From Agrobacterium cavarae (GTDB lineage Bacteria > Pseudomonadota > Alphaproteobacteria > Rhizobiales > Rhizobiaceae), in assembly GCF_004310285.1 (NCBI RefSeq), contig NZ_SISF01000017.1:1-38951 (forward strand): a stretch of 38,951 nucleotides of DNA, given 5' to 3'. The notes below the pieces were generated by a model, which was not told the origin of the DNA, searched no databases, and worked only from the letters and a program-made list of their open reading frames with translations. Below are positions 15,343 through 24,903 of the stretch, piece after piece. Position 1 is the stretch's first letter, and each line of letters begins with the position of its first letter. Both the position numbers and the translations under genes were made by a program.

Positions 15343-17739
15343 ATGACGAACGTGCGGCGGGCGACTGCGGGCGATGAGCGACCGTATGCCAGATTTGCTG
15401 AAATGGCGGCGTTGGTTCACAGAACGGCGGAGAGCTTCTCCTCAGCCGGAAATCTGCTCGCAAGGCTGTGGCAGGTCCGCAGGCTTGAGACACTGCTCAA
15501 GCGTCTCATCCCCATTCTCATTCTGGCATTTCTGGTCGTCATCGCAGCATCGCGCATGTTCGGCATTACTGCGGAATATGGTCGCATGGAGACTGCTGCC
15601 CGGCAGACGACGGCGCTTTCCGCGCTGACCGCGCGTGCAGCCCTTTCCGGCGTCGAGACCCTGGCAGCCACGCAGGACCGGGCAGCCGTCGAGCGTCGCC
15701 TCAATCAATCCTTTCCCGCCGGCAGCATGGATGACGACACCGTCGTGTTGGTGGCCGGCATAAATGGCCGCGTCTTCGGTGGCGTCGGTCTGCATGCCGC
15801 ATCCTATGTCGGCACGTCGCTGACTGCCCTGCTTCCCGAAATCGCGATCGTTCGCAGGTTCCCCGGTGCACCAGGAACGATCGAGACGAATATTGACAAC
15901 ACCCCACATTACGCCACGATGCTGCCGCTTGGCTCCGATGGCGGCATGATCATTACAGCGCGGTCTTTGGAGCCGATGCGCGCGTTCTGGCGCAGCGAAG
16001 TGGCGATGAATGTCACACTCTTCGCCGGCATCTCCTCCATCCTGCTCGTCATTCTCTATGCCTATTACATGCAGGTGAAGCGGGCGCGCACCGCCGACGA
16101 GGTTTTTGTTGAATCCAACCTTCGCGTCGAGACGGCCCTGTCTCGTGGTCGTTGCGGCCTGTGGGACTTCGATCTTTCCACGCGCCGTATGTTCTGGTCT
16201 ACCTCGCTGTACGAAATCCTTGGTCTTCCGCCGCGCACCGAACCGCTGTCTTTCAGCGATGCGGCGCGGATGATGCATTCCGAAGACGGAAACCTCTATG
16301 AGCTGGCACGCTCGGTCGGCTGCGGTGATCTGCGCCAGATCGATCAGATTTTCCGCATGCGCCACACCCATGGTCATTATGTCTGGCTGCGCGCGCGTGC
16401 TCAGGTGATCCACACGGCAAACGGCCCGCGCGTCATCGGCATCGCCATGGACGTGACCGAGCAGCACCGTTTGGCACAGCGCTACGCCGAGGCCGATCAG
16501 CGCCTTGCCGACGCCATCGAATGCACGTCCGAAGCTTTTGTCCTGTGGGACAAGAACGACCGCCTCGTAATGTGCAACACGCACTTCCAGCAGGCCTATG
16601 GTCTTCCCGACAGCGCACTTGTGCCCGGCACGGAACGCTCCGTCGTCTATAGTGCTGCAGCCCGCCCGATCGTCGAGCGCCGCGTGGCGGACTCCGATCA
16701 ATCGGGACTGTCGCGCACCACGGAAGTGCAGCTCGCCGATGAGCGCTGGCTGCAGATCACCGAACGCCGCACCCGCGACGGCGGTCTCGTCTCTGTCGGT
16801 ACGGATATTACCCTTCTGAAGCGCCATCAGGATCGCCTGCGCGAATCCGAGCGCCGCCTGATGGCAACGATCGGCGATCTCTCCGCCTCCCGCCACAAGC
16901 TCGAGCGGCAGAAGACCGAGCTTTCGGACGCGAACGCGCTCTATCAGGCGGAAAAGGAACGCGCGGAGGCCGCCAACAAGGCGAAGTCCGAATTCCTCGC
17001 CAATATGAGCCACGAGCTGCGCACCCCGCTCAACGCCATTCTCGGCTTTTCCGAAATTCTGGTCGCCGAGATGTTCGGCCCGGTCGGCTCGCCGAAATAC
17101 AGCGAATATGCCCGCGACATTCATGATAGCGGCCAACATCTGCTGAACGTCATCAACGACATTCTTGATATGTCGAAGATCGAGGCAGGCCATATGCGCA
17201 TCAACCGCGAGAAGGTCGATCTTGCGCCGTTGGTGGAAGAGACACTGCGCCTGACCGCCATTCAGGCAGCGCAGAAGAACATTACCATCCAGCAGCGGCT
17301 ATGCAGAAACATGTATATGAGCGGCGACCGCCGTGCCATGAAGCAAATCATGCTCAACCTGCTGTCCAATGCTGTCAAGTTCACCGACGAAGGTGGGCGC
17401 GTCGAGCTTCGCACCCATGTGCACGAGAACGGCCTGATGATGACGATTGCCGATACCGGCATCGGTATTCCGACAGCAGCGATCAACAAGATTGGTCAGC
17501 CTTTCGAGCAGGTGCAAAGCCAGTATGCCAAGAGCAAAGGCGGCTCGGGCCTTGGTCTTGCCATTTCCCGCTCGTTGGTCAGGCTCCATGGCGGCAAGAT
17601 GAAGATCCGCTCCTGCGAGGGCAAGGGAACGGTGGTCACCATCCTCATTCCGCATGTGCATGTCGCCAAGGATATGCCGTATCTGGCCTATCAGGCGAGA
17701 AACAAGCTGGAGCTGCTGCGCTCGCACAAGCTGAACTGA
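15343..17739 (+). CDS. pleC: PleC-type PAS-domain sensor histidine kinase/phosphatase
   Basis: A 798-residue membrane sensor. Helices at about 55-73 and 222-244 flank a periplasmic domain of ~150 residues. Two PAS-like domains follow (about 260-370 and 385-495), then a coiled coil, then the HisKA box FLANMSHELRTPLNAILGFS with phospho-acceptor H557, the N box NLLSNAVKFT, G1 DTGIGIP and G2 GGSGLGLAI. The HisKA sequence closely follows the PleC/DivJ group, including MFGPVGSPKYSEYARDI. In Caulobacter and rhizobia PleC controls DivK/PleD phosphorylation and so CtrA activity at a cell pole. Two membrane helices plus PAS domains, and the location near glnE and ccm as I recall for Sinorhizobium pleC, favour PleC over DivJ. 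An AAGGCGGG ribosome site precedes the ATG, and a CtrA box lies upstream. Confidence 0.8.
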   Translation: MTNVRRATAGDERPYARFAEMAALVHRTAESFSSAGNLLARLWQVRRLETLLKRLIPILILAFLVVIAASRMFGITAEYGRMETAARQTTALSALTARAALSGVETLAATQDRAAVERRLNQSFPAGSMDDDTVVLVAGINGRVFGGVGLHAASYVGTSLTALLPEIAIVRRFPGAPGTIETNIDNTPHYATMLPLGSDGGMIITARSLEPMRAFWRSEVAMNVTLFAGISSILLVILYAYYMQVKRARTADEVFVESNLRVETALSRGRCGLWDFDLSTRRMFWSTSLYEILGLPPRTEPLSFSDAARMMHSEDGNLYELARSVGCGDLRQIDQIFRMRHTHGHYVWLRARAQVIHTANGPRVIGIAMDVTEQHRLAQRYAEADQRLADAIECTSEAFVLWDKNDRLVMCNTHFQQAYGLPDSALVPGTERSVVYSAAARPIVERRVADSDQSGLSRTTEVQLADERWLQITERRTRDGGLVSVGTDITLLKRHQDRLRESERRLMATIGDLSASRHKLERQKTELSDANALYQAEKERAEAANKAKSEFLANMSHELRTPLNAILGFSEILVAEMFGPVGSPKYSEYARDIHDSGQHLLNVINDILDMSKIEAGHMRINREKVDLAPLVEETLRLTAIQAAQKNITIQQRLCRNMYMSGDRRAMKQIMLNLLSNAVKFTDEGGRVELRTHVHENGLMMTIADTGIGIPTAAINKIGQPFEQVQSQYAKSKGGSGLGLAISRSLVRLHGGKMKIRSCEGKGTVVTILIPHVHVAKDMPYLAYQARNKLELLRSHKLN

Positions 17740-17775
17740 CGGCTTTCGCTTGACCCAGTTGGGATCGCAAAGCCG
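17740..17775. terminator. Possible shared hairpin between convergent pleC and phosphoesterase genes
   Basis: CGGCTTT / AAAGCCG arms (7 bp) enclose a 22-base loop in the 45-base space between the two stops. There is no long T-run on either side, so terminator function is uncertain. Confidence 0.35.
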
Positions 17776-17784
17776 CCGAACGGC

Positions 17785-18903
17785 TTAGCGCGACCGCAAG
17801 GTGATCCTGGTCAGTTCGGAGGGAATGCCGAGCCGCAGCGCAAAGCCTGGCCAAAGCGCCGTGCCGTTGTTGACGTAAAGCTTCATGCCCCCGACATCGT
17901 AGAAACCTGAGACGAAGCCGTTATTGGGCCGTGCCACCACGCGATCGAGCCCAACGACCATGCCGCCATGCGTATGGCCTGAAAGCTGAACCGCAACGCC
18001 CAGTGCTGCATTGGCTGCCGCCTGACCGGGCTGGTGATCGAGGAGGATCACAGGTGCACCGACAGGCGCGCCTCTGAGCGCTGCCGCCGTGTCATGCGCG
18101 GGAAACGCCGTTCTCGTCGATGAAAGATCGGTGACGCCAGCGATCACAAGCCTGGCGTTGCCGCGCTCGATGACAGCGTTGCTGTTGGCAAGGGTCGTCA
18201 TGTTGAGGCCCTGATAATAGGCCATCCATTCTTCATAGCCGAAGAAGTATTCGTGGTTTCCGGGAATGGTGTAGACGCCATCGCGAGCCTTCAGCTCTGC
18301 CAAGGGCGCAATGTCGCTGCTTCTCGCTTCGACCTTGCCGTCAATGAGATCGCCAGTGATGACGATCAGGTCGGCATTGAGGGCATTGGTCTTTTCGACC
18401 ACTGCCCGGGTCCAGGAGGCGGGAAAGAGGCGACTGATATGCAGGTCCGTCAGCTGCACGATCTGATAGCCGTCGAAAGCCGGATCGAGACCCGGAACGG
18501 CGATCTCGATGTCCTTCAGCGGCGGCACACGGATCGCCTGGCTGACGGCAAAGGCGGAGAGAGCCAGAGCAAAAGCGGCCATTCCATAGCGGACACCGGC
18601 AGGCACCAGCGGGAAGTGCGCCTTGAACAGCATCAACACCAAAGACACCACATCCAGCGCAATCTGGAAGACGGCAAGCAGCAGCATGAAGCCGAAGAGA
18701 AGGTTGAAGCAGATGATCAGCGGTCTTGGAAATTCAGGCGAGAACACCGAACCGGACGAGAGGCGACTGAAAAGGTGATATTGCGAAGCGGCGAGTAGCA
18801 GCAGCGCTAGGGCGAGCTTCAACGGCCAAACCCACGGCAGTGGCTGAATAAAGCGGACAGCGACCACCAGCCATGGAATTCCGAAAATAAGGTGAAACAT
18901 CAA
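17785..18903 (-). CDS. Membrane-anchored metallophosphoesterase (calcineurin-like)
   Basis: A 372-residue protein. About four hydrophobic helices fill residues 1-125, then a calcineurin-fold domain follows with every metal motif: D153-L-H155, G184-D-L-I-D188, G215-N-H-E-Y219 and G309-H-T-H-G-G314. This layout matches the YkuE/YaeI-type phosphoesterases, some of which act on lipid-linked or UDP-diacylglucosamine substrates; which one here is unknown. ATG 18903 or 18900 may start the protein. It is convergent with pleC and separated from the VOC gene upstream by a 121-base gap in which I see no terminator. Confidence 0.87.
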   Translation of the reverse strand: MMFHLIFGIPWLVVAVRFIQPLPWVWPLKLALALLLLAASQYHLFSRLSSGSVFSPEFPRPLIICFNLLFGFMLLLAVFQIALDVVSLVLMLFKAHFPLVPAGVRYGMAAFALALSAFAVSQAIRVPPLKDIEIAVPGLDPAFDGYQIVQLTDLHISRLFPASWTRAVVEKTNALNADLIVITGDLIDGKVEARSSDIAPLAELKARDGVYTIPGNHEYFFGYEEWMAYYQGLNMTTLANSNAVIERGNARLVIAGVTDLSSTRTAFPAHDTAAALRGAPVGAPVILLDHQPGQAAANAALGVAVQLSGHTHGGMVVGLDRVVARPNNGFVSGFYDVGGMKLYVNNGTALWPGFALRLGIPSELTRITLRSR

Positions 18904-19024
18904 GACGCTTTCGTTCTACTTAGGCGACGCAGGGGTGCACGCCAAACGATGAACCCGATACGGCAGGATTTGATCCATTCCAGACTGTGCTGTGTATCGA
19001 TCAAGCAGATGTCCTGTGTACGTC

Positions 19025-19405
19025 TTAGCAGACAAACGCGATCTTGTTGCCGTCTGGGTCACGGAGATACGCAGCGTAGAACCCTTTGCCGTAATGCGGA
19101 CGCAAACCGGGCGGACCTTCGTCAGAACCACCGAGGCCCATTGCAATAGCATAGAGTCTGTCGATCTTGACGGTGCTATCGATTAGGAATGCTGTCATGC
19201 CACCATTGCCTACATTGGCGATCTCTCCGTTGAATGGGTAGCCGGTTGCAAAGCGAGGCGCTTCGACATTGACCTTGTCACCCCAGAACGACACCTGATC
19301 GTCCTTGAAACATCGTGTGAAGCCCATTTCCGTAAAAATTGCATCATAGAAGACCACGGCACGATCAAGATCCTTGGTGCCGACCATGGTGTACCCAATC
19401 ATCAT
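19025..19405 (-). CDS. VOC (glyoxalase/bleomycin-resistance fold) protein, coupled to glnE
   Basis: A 126-residue protein with paired beta-alpha-beta-beta-beta modules. It starts IGYTMVGTKDLDRAVVFYD, has a central F/W-rich stretch and ends GFYAAYLRDPDGNKIAFVC, the terminal DPDGN signature of VOC proteins. Members include glyoxalases, dioxygenases and antibiotic-binding proteins; the ligand cannot be assigned. The ATG overlaps the glnE stop in ATGA, and AGGAG inside the glnE tail provides its ribosome site, so translation is probably coupled to glnE. A second ATG directly follows the first. Why it accompanies glnE is not evident. Confidence 0.82.
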   Translation of the reverse strand: MMIGYTMVGTKDLDRAVVFYDAIFTEMGFTRCFKDDQVSFWGDKVNVEAPRFATGYPFNGEIANVGNGGMTAFLIDSTVKIDRLYAIAMGLGGSDEGPPGLRPHYGKGFYAAYLRDPDGNKIAFVC

Positions 19406-22400
19406 CTTTCTCCTGAAAGCGTAACCCGAAATCCAGCCTCATCGTTTCCCGACACGACCGCCAAAAAAGCCTTGCGGACGGCTTTCGACAGACGCTTTAT
19501 CTCACCCTCCAGCGTCGCAATATCGGGGCAATCACCCGCCCTGCAAACGAGATCGATCAAACCCGCAGGCGCCTGTTTCGGATCAAAATCCGTATCGATG
19601 CACAGCCTTATGATCTGCGATAGTTCGGTGAAGAGCCGCATTGCTTCGATGCAATCGTCATGTGTCTGGGGCTCCATCGCCTCTGAGGCCATGCGTTTGA
19701 GCGCATCGGATGTGCTCTCTCCCGGCTCATGCAGAGGCAGACCCTTTGCCGGCGCGACAAGTGTCAGATATTGCGCAATGAATTCCAGATCGACCAGTCC
19801 GCCGGGGATGAGCTTGAAATCCCAGAGGCTTTCGGCAGGCTTTTCCTTGTCGATCAGCTGGCGCATCTCGCGAACGTCGGCGGCGACCTTGGCGACGTCT
19901 CGCTTTTGCGACAGGACCGAGGCAATGATCCGATCGGCATCTGCAATCAAGGTTGCGTCACCGCAGATCAGTCGGGCTCTGGAGAGCGCAAGATGCTCCC
20001 ACGTCCAGGCCTCTTCACGCTGGTATTTTTCGAAAGTCGAGATGCGGGTCGCCACCGGTCCTTTGTTGCCGGAAGGTCTGAGGCGCATGTCGACCTCATA
20101 GAGCACGCCTTCGGCCGTTGGGGCGGAAAGAGCCGCGATCAATCGCTGGGTGACCCGCGTGAAGTAGCGCACCGCATCGAGCGGCTTGGCGCCGTTAGAT
20201 TCGGTAGCCCCGTCGTCGTAATCATACAGCAGAATGAGATCGACGTCGGAGCCGGCGGTCAGTTCAAAAGAGCCGAGCTTACCCATGCCGATGACGGCGA
20301 CGCGCCCGCCCGGATAAGCGCCATGCGTGGTCGCCATTTCGACCAGGACGGCATTCAAAGCCGCTTCGACCACGAGATCGGCAAGGTGAGTGAATGCGCG
20401 GCCCGCCACCTCGCCGGTAATCGCACCGGTCAAGAGCCGAACGCCGATCAGGAAGCGCTGCTCGGCAGCAAAAATGCGCAGCCGGTCGAGAATGTCCTCG
20501 TAATGCCGCGCAGGCGAGAGAAAGCCCTTCATGCGCTGGGAGAGATAATCACGCGTCGGGATCTCGGTCATCAGCGCCGGATCGAGCATGCCGTCGAAGA
20601 CGTGCGGTCGTGCCGCGATGATTTCCGCCAGTCTCGGGGCGGACGACATGATCGTGACCAGCAGCGACAGCAGCGCCGGATTGTTACCCAGAAGGGAGAA
20701 GAGCTGGATGCCCGCCGGCAGCCCGGAAAGGAAGTTGTCGAAGCGGAGCAGCGCCTCGTCGGCGCGTTTGCTCTCGCCGAAGGCCTTCAGCAGGTCCGGC
20801 GTCAACTCGGTCAGTCTTTCGCGCGCCTCGACCGATTGTGTCGCGCGGTAGCGGCCATTGTGCCAGGTGCGGATCACCCGTGACATGTCTTCAGGACGTT
20901 CAAAGCCGAGCCGCTCCAGCGTATTCAATGTGTCGGGGTCATCCTTTTGACCGGTGAAGACAAGGTTGCCGCTCTCGCCGGACAGCTTTGTTTCCTGCTC
21001 GAAGAGGGCGGAATATTGGCGCTCCACCAGACGCAGCACGTCCTCCAGTTTTTCGGAGAATGCTTTGGTGTCGGCAAAGCCGAGCATGAAGGCGATGCGC
21101 TTCAATTCGGTTTCCGTATCCGGCAGGATATGCGTCTGCTCGTCGCGAACCATCTGGATGCGATGTTCGACCTCGCGCAGGAACCAATAGGCTTCGGTCA
21201 GACTGTCACGCGTCTCCGCGTCGATCCATTTGGCATCCGTCAGTGCCGCAAGCGCTTCTTCGGTCGAGCGGACACGCAAGGGCGCCATGCGCCCGCCTGC
21301 GATCAATTGCTGCGTCTGGGCGAAGAATTCGATCTCGCGAATGCCGCCGCGTCCAAGCTTGACGTTATGTCCCTTCACCGCAATCGCCCCGTGGCCCTTA
21401 TGCGCATGAATTTGTCGCTTGATGGAATGGATATCGGCAATTGCAGCGTAATCGAGATATTTGCGGAAGACGAAGGGAGTCAGTTCCCGCAGGAAGCCCG
21501 CGCCCGCCTTGATGTCACCTGCCACAGGTCGCGCCTTGATATAGGCCGCCCGCTCCCAGTTCTGCCCCCTGCCCTCATAGTAAAGCAGCGCCGCATCGAC
21601 CGGTATGGCGAGCGGTGTTGAGCCGGGATCGGGGCGAAGGCGAAGGTCGGTTCGAAACACATAGCCGTCGGCGGTACGCTCCTGCATGATACGGATCAGC
21701 CGCCGCATCATCCGCCCAAAGATCTCGAGCGCATCCAGCGGATCGGGCACGATGCCAGCCATGGGCTCGAAGAACACGACAGCATCGATATCGGAGGAAT
21801 AATTGAGCTCGCGCGCGCCGAGCTTGCCCATGCCGAGTACGATGAGACCCGAGCCTTCGCTCGGTGCTTGCGGATCTTTAAGCGTGACCTTGCCGCTATT
21901 ATGGTTGGCGAGAAGCAGATGATCGATTGCGGACGATAACGCTGCGTCGGCCATGTCGCTCAGCCATCGTGTCGTATCGCGGGCGGTAAAGATGCGGCCG
22001 AGATCGGCCAAGGCTGCAATGAAGGACAGGCGGCGTTTGGCGACGCGCAGCGTTGTCATCACCTCCGCCTCCGTCGGAATGGCGCCATCCTCACCCGGTC
22101 GCCAGCAATTGCGGGCCTGTTCGACCAGTCTGCCGAGCGATGTCTCGACCGGCTCAGAAACAGCGAGCGTCAGCAGCCTCTCGTCGGCGCTCGCCGCATC
22201 CCGCAGGTAGGGAGACAAGGTGAAGGCGTTGGCGACGAAATCCTTGAGCGGGCTGTCGCCCGCCATCATTTCGGTGATTGCGGGTTCGCGCTTGGCAATG
22301 TCTTTCAGAGACGAGAGAACGGATTTCAGTTCGGTTTGGGTGAGCGCACGGATCGTTCCTGGTTGCACTTCATCAAGCCGTGTTGCTGCGGATACCGCAT

Positions 22401-22407
22401 CTGTCAT
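19402..22407 (-). CDS. glnE: Bifunctional glutamine synthetase adenylyltransferase/deadenylase
   Basis: A 1001-residue protein with two nucleotidyltransferase domains. The N-terminal (deadenylating) domain shows GMGKLGARELNYSSDID around residues 192-208, and the C-terminal (adenylating) domain shows GMGKLGSFELTAGSDVD around 706-722. GlnE adds AMP to glutamine synthetase when glutamine is plentiful and removes it when nitrogen is short, under control of PII proteins. Length and order are standard. The start at 22407 has a very strong ribosome site, GGAGGAG, 5 bases upstream. It lies 93 bases behind the histidine kinase gene in the same direction, and its stop overlaps the VOC gene. Confidence 0.97.
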   Translation of the reverse strand: MTDAVSAATRLDEVQPGTIRALTQTELKSVLSSLKDIAKREPAITEMMAGDSPLKDFVANAFTLSPYLRDAASADERLLTLAVSEPVETSLGRLVEQARNCWRPGEDGAIPTEAEVMTTLRVAKRRLSFIAALADLGRIFTARDTTRWLSDMADAALSSAIDHLLLANHNSGKVTLKDPQAPSEGSGLIVLGMGKLGARELNYSSDIDAVVFFEPMAGIVPDPLDALEIFGRMMRRLIRIMQERTADGYVFRTDLRLRPDPGSTPLAIPVDAALLYYEGRGQNWERAAYIKARPVAGDIKAGAGFLRELTPFVFRKYLDYAAIADIHSIKRQIHAHKGHGAIAVKGHNVKLGRGGIREIEFFAQTQQLIAGGRMAPLRVRSTEEALAALTDAKWIDAETRDSLTEAYWFLREVEHRIQMVRDEQTHILPDTETELKRIAFMLGFADTKAFSEKLEDVLRLVERQYSALFEQETKLSGESGNLVFTGQKDDPDTLNTLERLGFERPEDMSRVIRTWHNGRYRATQSVEARERLTELTPDLLKAFGESKRADEALLRFDNFLSGLPAGIQLFSLLGNNPALLSLLVTIMSSAPRLAEIIAARPHVFDGMLDPALMTEIPTRDYLSQRMKGFLSPARHYEDILDRLRIFAAEQRFLIGVRLLTGAITGEVAGRAFTHLADLVVEAALNAVLVEMATTHGAYPGGRVAVIGMGKLGSFELTAGSDVDLILLYDYDDGATESNGAKPLDAVRYFTRVTQRLIAALSAPTAEGVLYEVDMRLRPSGNKGPVATRISTFEKYQREEAWTWEHLALSRARLICGDATLIADADRIIASVLSQKRDVAKVAADVREMRQLIDKEKPAESLWDFKLIPGGLVDLEFIAQYLTLVAPAKGLPLHEPGESTSDALKRMASEAMEPQTHDDCIEAMRLFTELSQIIRLCIDTDFDPKQAPAGLIDLVCRAGDCPDIATLEGEIKRLSKAVRKAFLAVVSGNDEAGFRVTLSGER

Positions 22408-22500
22408 GGTCTCTCCTCCTGCATGTCACCCTGTTGGACGGGCTTTTTCTCTCCCTGCACCACTGTGCGTGCCACAGGCTTCAGGGAAAGAGACATAACC

Positions 22501-23913
22501 TTACGGCTTGGACGCCGGAAAGACCATGGACACGGTGAGACCAGGCGACGCTGGATTGCCCGGATCGGTATCCGAGAGACGCAGTTCACCGCTGTGAAGC
22601 TCCATCACCGCCTCCACCAGCGAGAGACCGAGGCCAGTTCCGGGCTTGGAACGGCTCTCATCCAGTCGTACGAAGCGTTTGATCACCTCGGCGCGCTTTT
22701 CAGCTGGAACGCCCGGGCCTGTATCGGCAACCGAAAGGATGATGCCTTCCTCGCTTCGACCAAGCTTTACGACAAGCCGCTTTTCACCGTCATGCCCAGC
22801 CGAATATTTGATGGCATTGTCGATGAGATTAGTCAGTGCCTGACCGATCAGTTCGCGATTGCCCTGTACGACCAGTCCGGGCTCGATGGCCGCAGTCAAG
22901 GTCAAGCCTTCCTCATCGGCCACAGGTTCGTAAAGTTCGGCGCTGTCTTCGGCAATGGCAGAGATATCCACGTCGGTCATCTCCGCGGCAATCGAGCCGG
23001 CCTCGACGCGCGAGATCATCAAAAGCGCATTGAAAGTGCGGATCAACTGGTCGGATTCGGCGATGATGCCTTCCAGCGCCGCGCGCCGCTTGTTGTCGTC
23101 CGGATCATCAAGCGCATCGGCGGCCCTGTTGCGCAGTCGCGTCAGCGGTGTCTTTAGGTCATGGGCAATGTTGTCGGAGACCTGACGTAAGCCCTCATTC
23201 AGCTTTTCGATGCGGCCGAGCATGGCATTCAGCGAGCCGGAAAGCCGATCGAATTCATCGCCGGATCTGCCCTCTGGAAGCCGTTGCGAGAGATCGCCCG
23301 CCATGATTTTCTTCGTTGCGGCCGACATTCGATCAAGGCGCTTCAACGCGTTTTGCCCGATGGCAAACCAGATAATGAGCGCACCGCCGCCCATGATCGC
23401 CAGCGCCACCATCAGCGCGCTGCGCACCAGCAGCCGGAACTTCGTGGGCTCGCCCAAATCGCGGCCGACGAGAATGCGGAGGCCATTGTCGAGGACGAAG
23501 ATATTGGCAGTGGCAAGGTGTTTTACGCTGTCGCCGCTTTCGGAGTAGCGCTCATAGGTGAAAGGAAATTCGGTCCAGCCTTCATTGTCAAACACGCCGG
23601 GCTGTACCGAGGCAACGTTGCCGCCGAGGATTTCACCATTGGGTCCGGCGATGACGTAAAGGCTTGCACCCGGCTGGCGGGCGCGTCGTTCCATCATCCG
23701 CAAAAGCGGATTGATCCCGCCACGCTCATAGACGCGCTGAACGTCGTTGACCTCCTGCAGCACGGCATCGCGCGTTTGCTGGTTCAGCAGACGTTCCGAA
23801 AGTGCGGTGACGTAGAAGACGAGAAACGCCGCGCAAAGCGCAAACAGCAGAATGTAGAGCGCGGAAAGACGGACAGCAGTGGAGCTGAAAAGAAGGCGCA
23901 AGCGCGAAGGCAT
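22501..23913 (-). CDS. Sensor histidine kinase of a two-component pair next to glnE
   Basis: A 470-residue membrane kinase. Helices at about 14-38 and 163-187 bound a ~125-residue periplasmic domain, followed by HAMP (about 188-240). HisKA has the phospho-acceptor H251 in SDNIAHDLKTPLTRLRNRA, then the N box ALTNLIDNAIKYS, G1 DTGPGVP and G2 GTGLGLSLVEAV. It is encoded 3 bases after its response regulator, so the two form one system. The sensed signal is unknown. Position between degP and glnE is the only clue, and it does not prove a link to envelope stress or nitrogen. Confidence 0.9.
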   Translation of the reverse strand: MPSRLRLLFSSTAVRLSALYILLFALCAAFLVFYVTALSERLLNQQTRDAVLQEVNDVQRVYERGGINPLLRMMERRARQPGASLYVIAGPNGEILGGNVASVQPGVFDNEGWTEFPFTYERYSESGDSVKHLATANIFVLDNGLRILVGRDLGEPTKFRLLVRSALMVALAIMGGGALIIWFAIGQNALKRLDRMSAATKKIMAGDLSQRLPEGRSGDEFDRLSGSLNAMLGRIEKLNEGLRQVSDNIAHDLKTPLTRLRNRAADALDDPDDNKRRAALEGIIAESDQLIRTFNALLMISRVEAGSIAAEMTDVDISAIAEDSAELYEPVADEEGLTLTAAIEPGLVVQGNRELIGQALTNLIDNAIKYSAGHDGEKRLVVKLGRSEEGIILSVADTGPGVPAEKRAEVIKRFVRLDESRSKPGTGLGLSLVEAVMELHSGELRLSDTDPGNPASPGLTVSMVFPASKP

Positions 23914-23916
23914 CGT

Positions 23917-24594
23917 TTAGCCTTCGTCCTTCATCATATAGCCAGCACCGCGGATCGTCTTAAGCAAAGGCTTGTCGAAATCCTTTTCGATCTTGGAGCG
24001 CAAGCGCGAGACGTGCACGTCGATGACATTGGTCTGGGGATCGAAGTGATAATCCCAGACATTTTCCAAGAGCATGGTGCGGGTCACCACCTGGCCGGCA
24101 TTCTTCATCAGATATTCCAGCAGGCGGAACTCACGCGGCTGCAGCAGGATTTCCTTGCCGTTACGGCGCACGTCGTGTGAAAGCCGGTCGAGTTCGAGAT
24201 CGCCGACGCGATAGATCATGTCCTGCTCGGGCTTGCCCTTGCGGCGACCAAGCACCTCGATCCGGGCAAGAAGCTCGTTGAAGGCATAGGGCTTGGGAAG
24301 ATAATCGTCGCCACCGGCGCGAAGGCCGGTTACGCGGTCATCCACCTGACCAAGTGCTGAGAGAATGAGCACGGGAGTCTCGACACCCTTTCTGCGCAAT
24401 TCCGAAATAACGGAAAGGCCGTCACGACGCGGCAACATGCGGTCGACGACCATAACGTCGTAAACATTTTCGCAGCCCATAAACAGGCCGCTTTCGCCAT
24501 CACTGGCGTGGTCGACAACAATACCAGCTTCACGGAATGCCTTCGTCATATAGGCGGCGGCTTCCAAATCATCTTCAATAACAAGTATTTTCAT
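23917..24594 (-). CDS. OmpR-family response regulator, partner of the 22501-23913 kinase
   Basis: A 225-residue regulator. Its receiver has the acidic pocket in VIEDD (residues 5-9), phospho-acceptor D51 in MVVDRMLPRRDG and K101 in YLPKPY. A winged-helix domain ends VIDVHVSRLRSKIEKDFDK then TIRGAGYMM. It binds DNA when phosphorylated. The usual receiver start, MKILVIEDD at 24594, has no clear ribosome site. An in-frame ATG at 24699 has AGGAG at 8-base spacing and would add 35 residues, so the true start may be there. Targets are unknown; degP and the regulator's own operon are natural candidates. Confidence 0.9.
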   Translation of the reverse strand: MKILVIEDDLEAAAYMTKAFREAGIVVDHASDGESGLFMGCENVYDVMVVDRMLPRRDGLSVISELRRKGVETPVLILSALGQVDDRVTGLRAGGDDYLPKPYAFNELLARIEVLGRRKGKPEQDMIYRVGDLELDRLSHDVRRNGKEILLQPREFRLLEYLMKNAGQVVTRTMLLENVWDYHFDPQTNVIDVHVSRLRSKIEKDFDKPLLKTIRGAGYMMKDEG

Positions 24595-24860
24595 GTGGGG
24601 AACATTAACGTCGATATCATCCAGCGCACAACTGGAAAGAGGTTCGCCCGCAGCATTATGCAGATGACTTTCCACGGATTGCCTTATGAGTTCGGCCATG
24701 ATGATGTCTCCTGTCTGCCTGGCCTGCCACCTTTGCAATAAGCGGCGTGCCGCTCCAGGTGACTTCGGCCTTGGATGGCCGAGAGCCGGCCACCGGATTA
24801 TCGATCGTAAAATACGAAGCCGCCGCAGATATACGCGGCTCCTTGCTGTTCTACGGCTTA

Positions 24861-24889
24861 ACAAAAGAGAGGGGCAAAGCGCCCCTCTC
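24861..24889 (-). terminator. Rho-independent terminator of degP
   Basis: On the minus strand a perfect 9-bp stem, GAGAGGGGC / GCCCCTCTC, with a 5-base loop is followed by TTTTGT. It is 14 bases past the degP stop, so transcription from ccm/degP probably ends here. The gap from 24700 to 24860 shows no further gene. Confidence 0.85.
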
Positions 24890-24903
24890 GTATCTCTTCC
24901 CTA

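Noticed and set aside
15442..17193. A 583-residue minus-strand open frame
   Set aside because: It lies wholly antisense to the pleC-like kinase and shows no recognisable domain.
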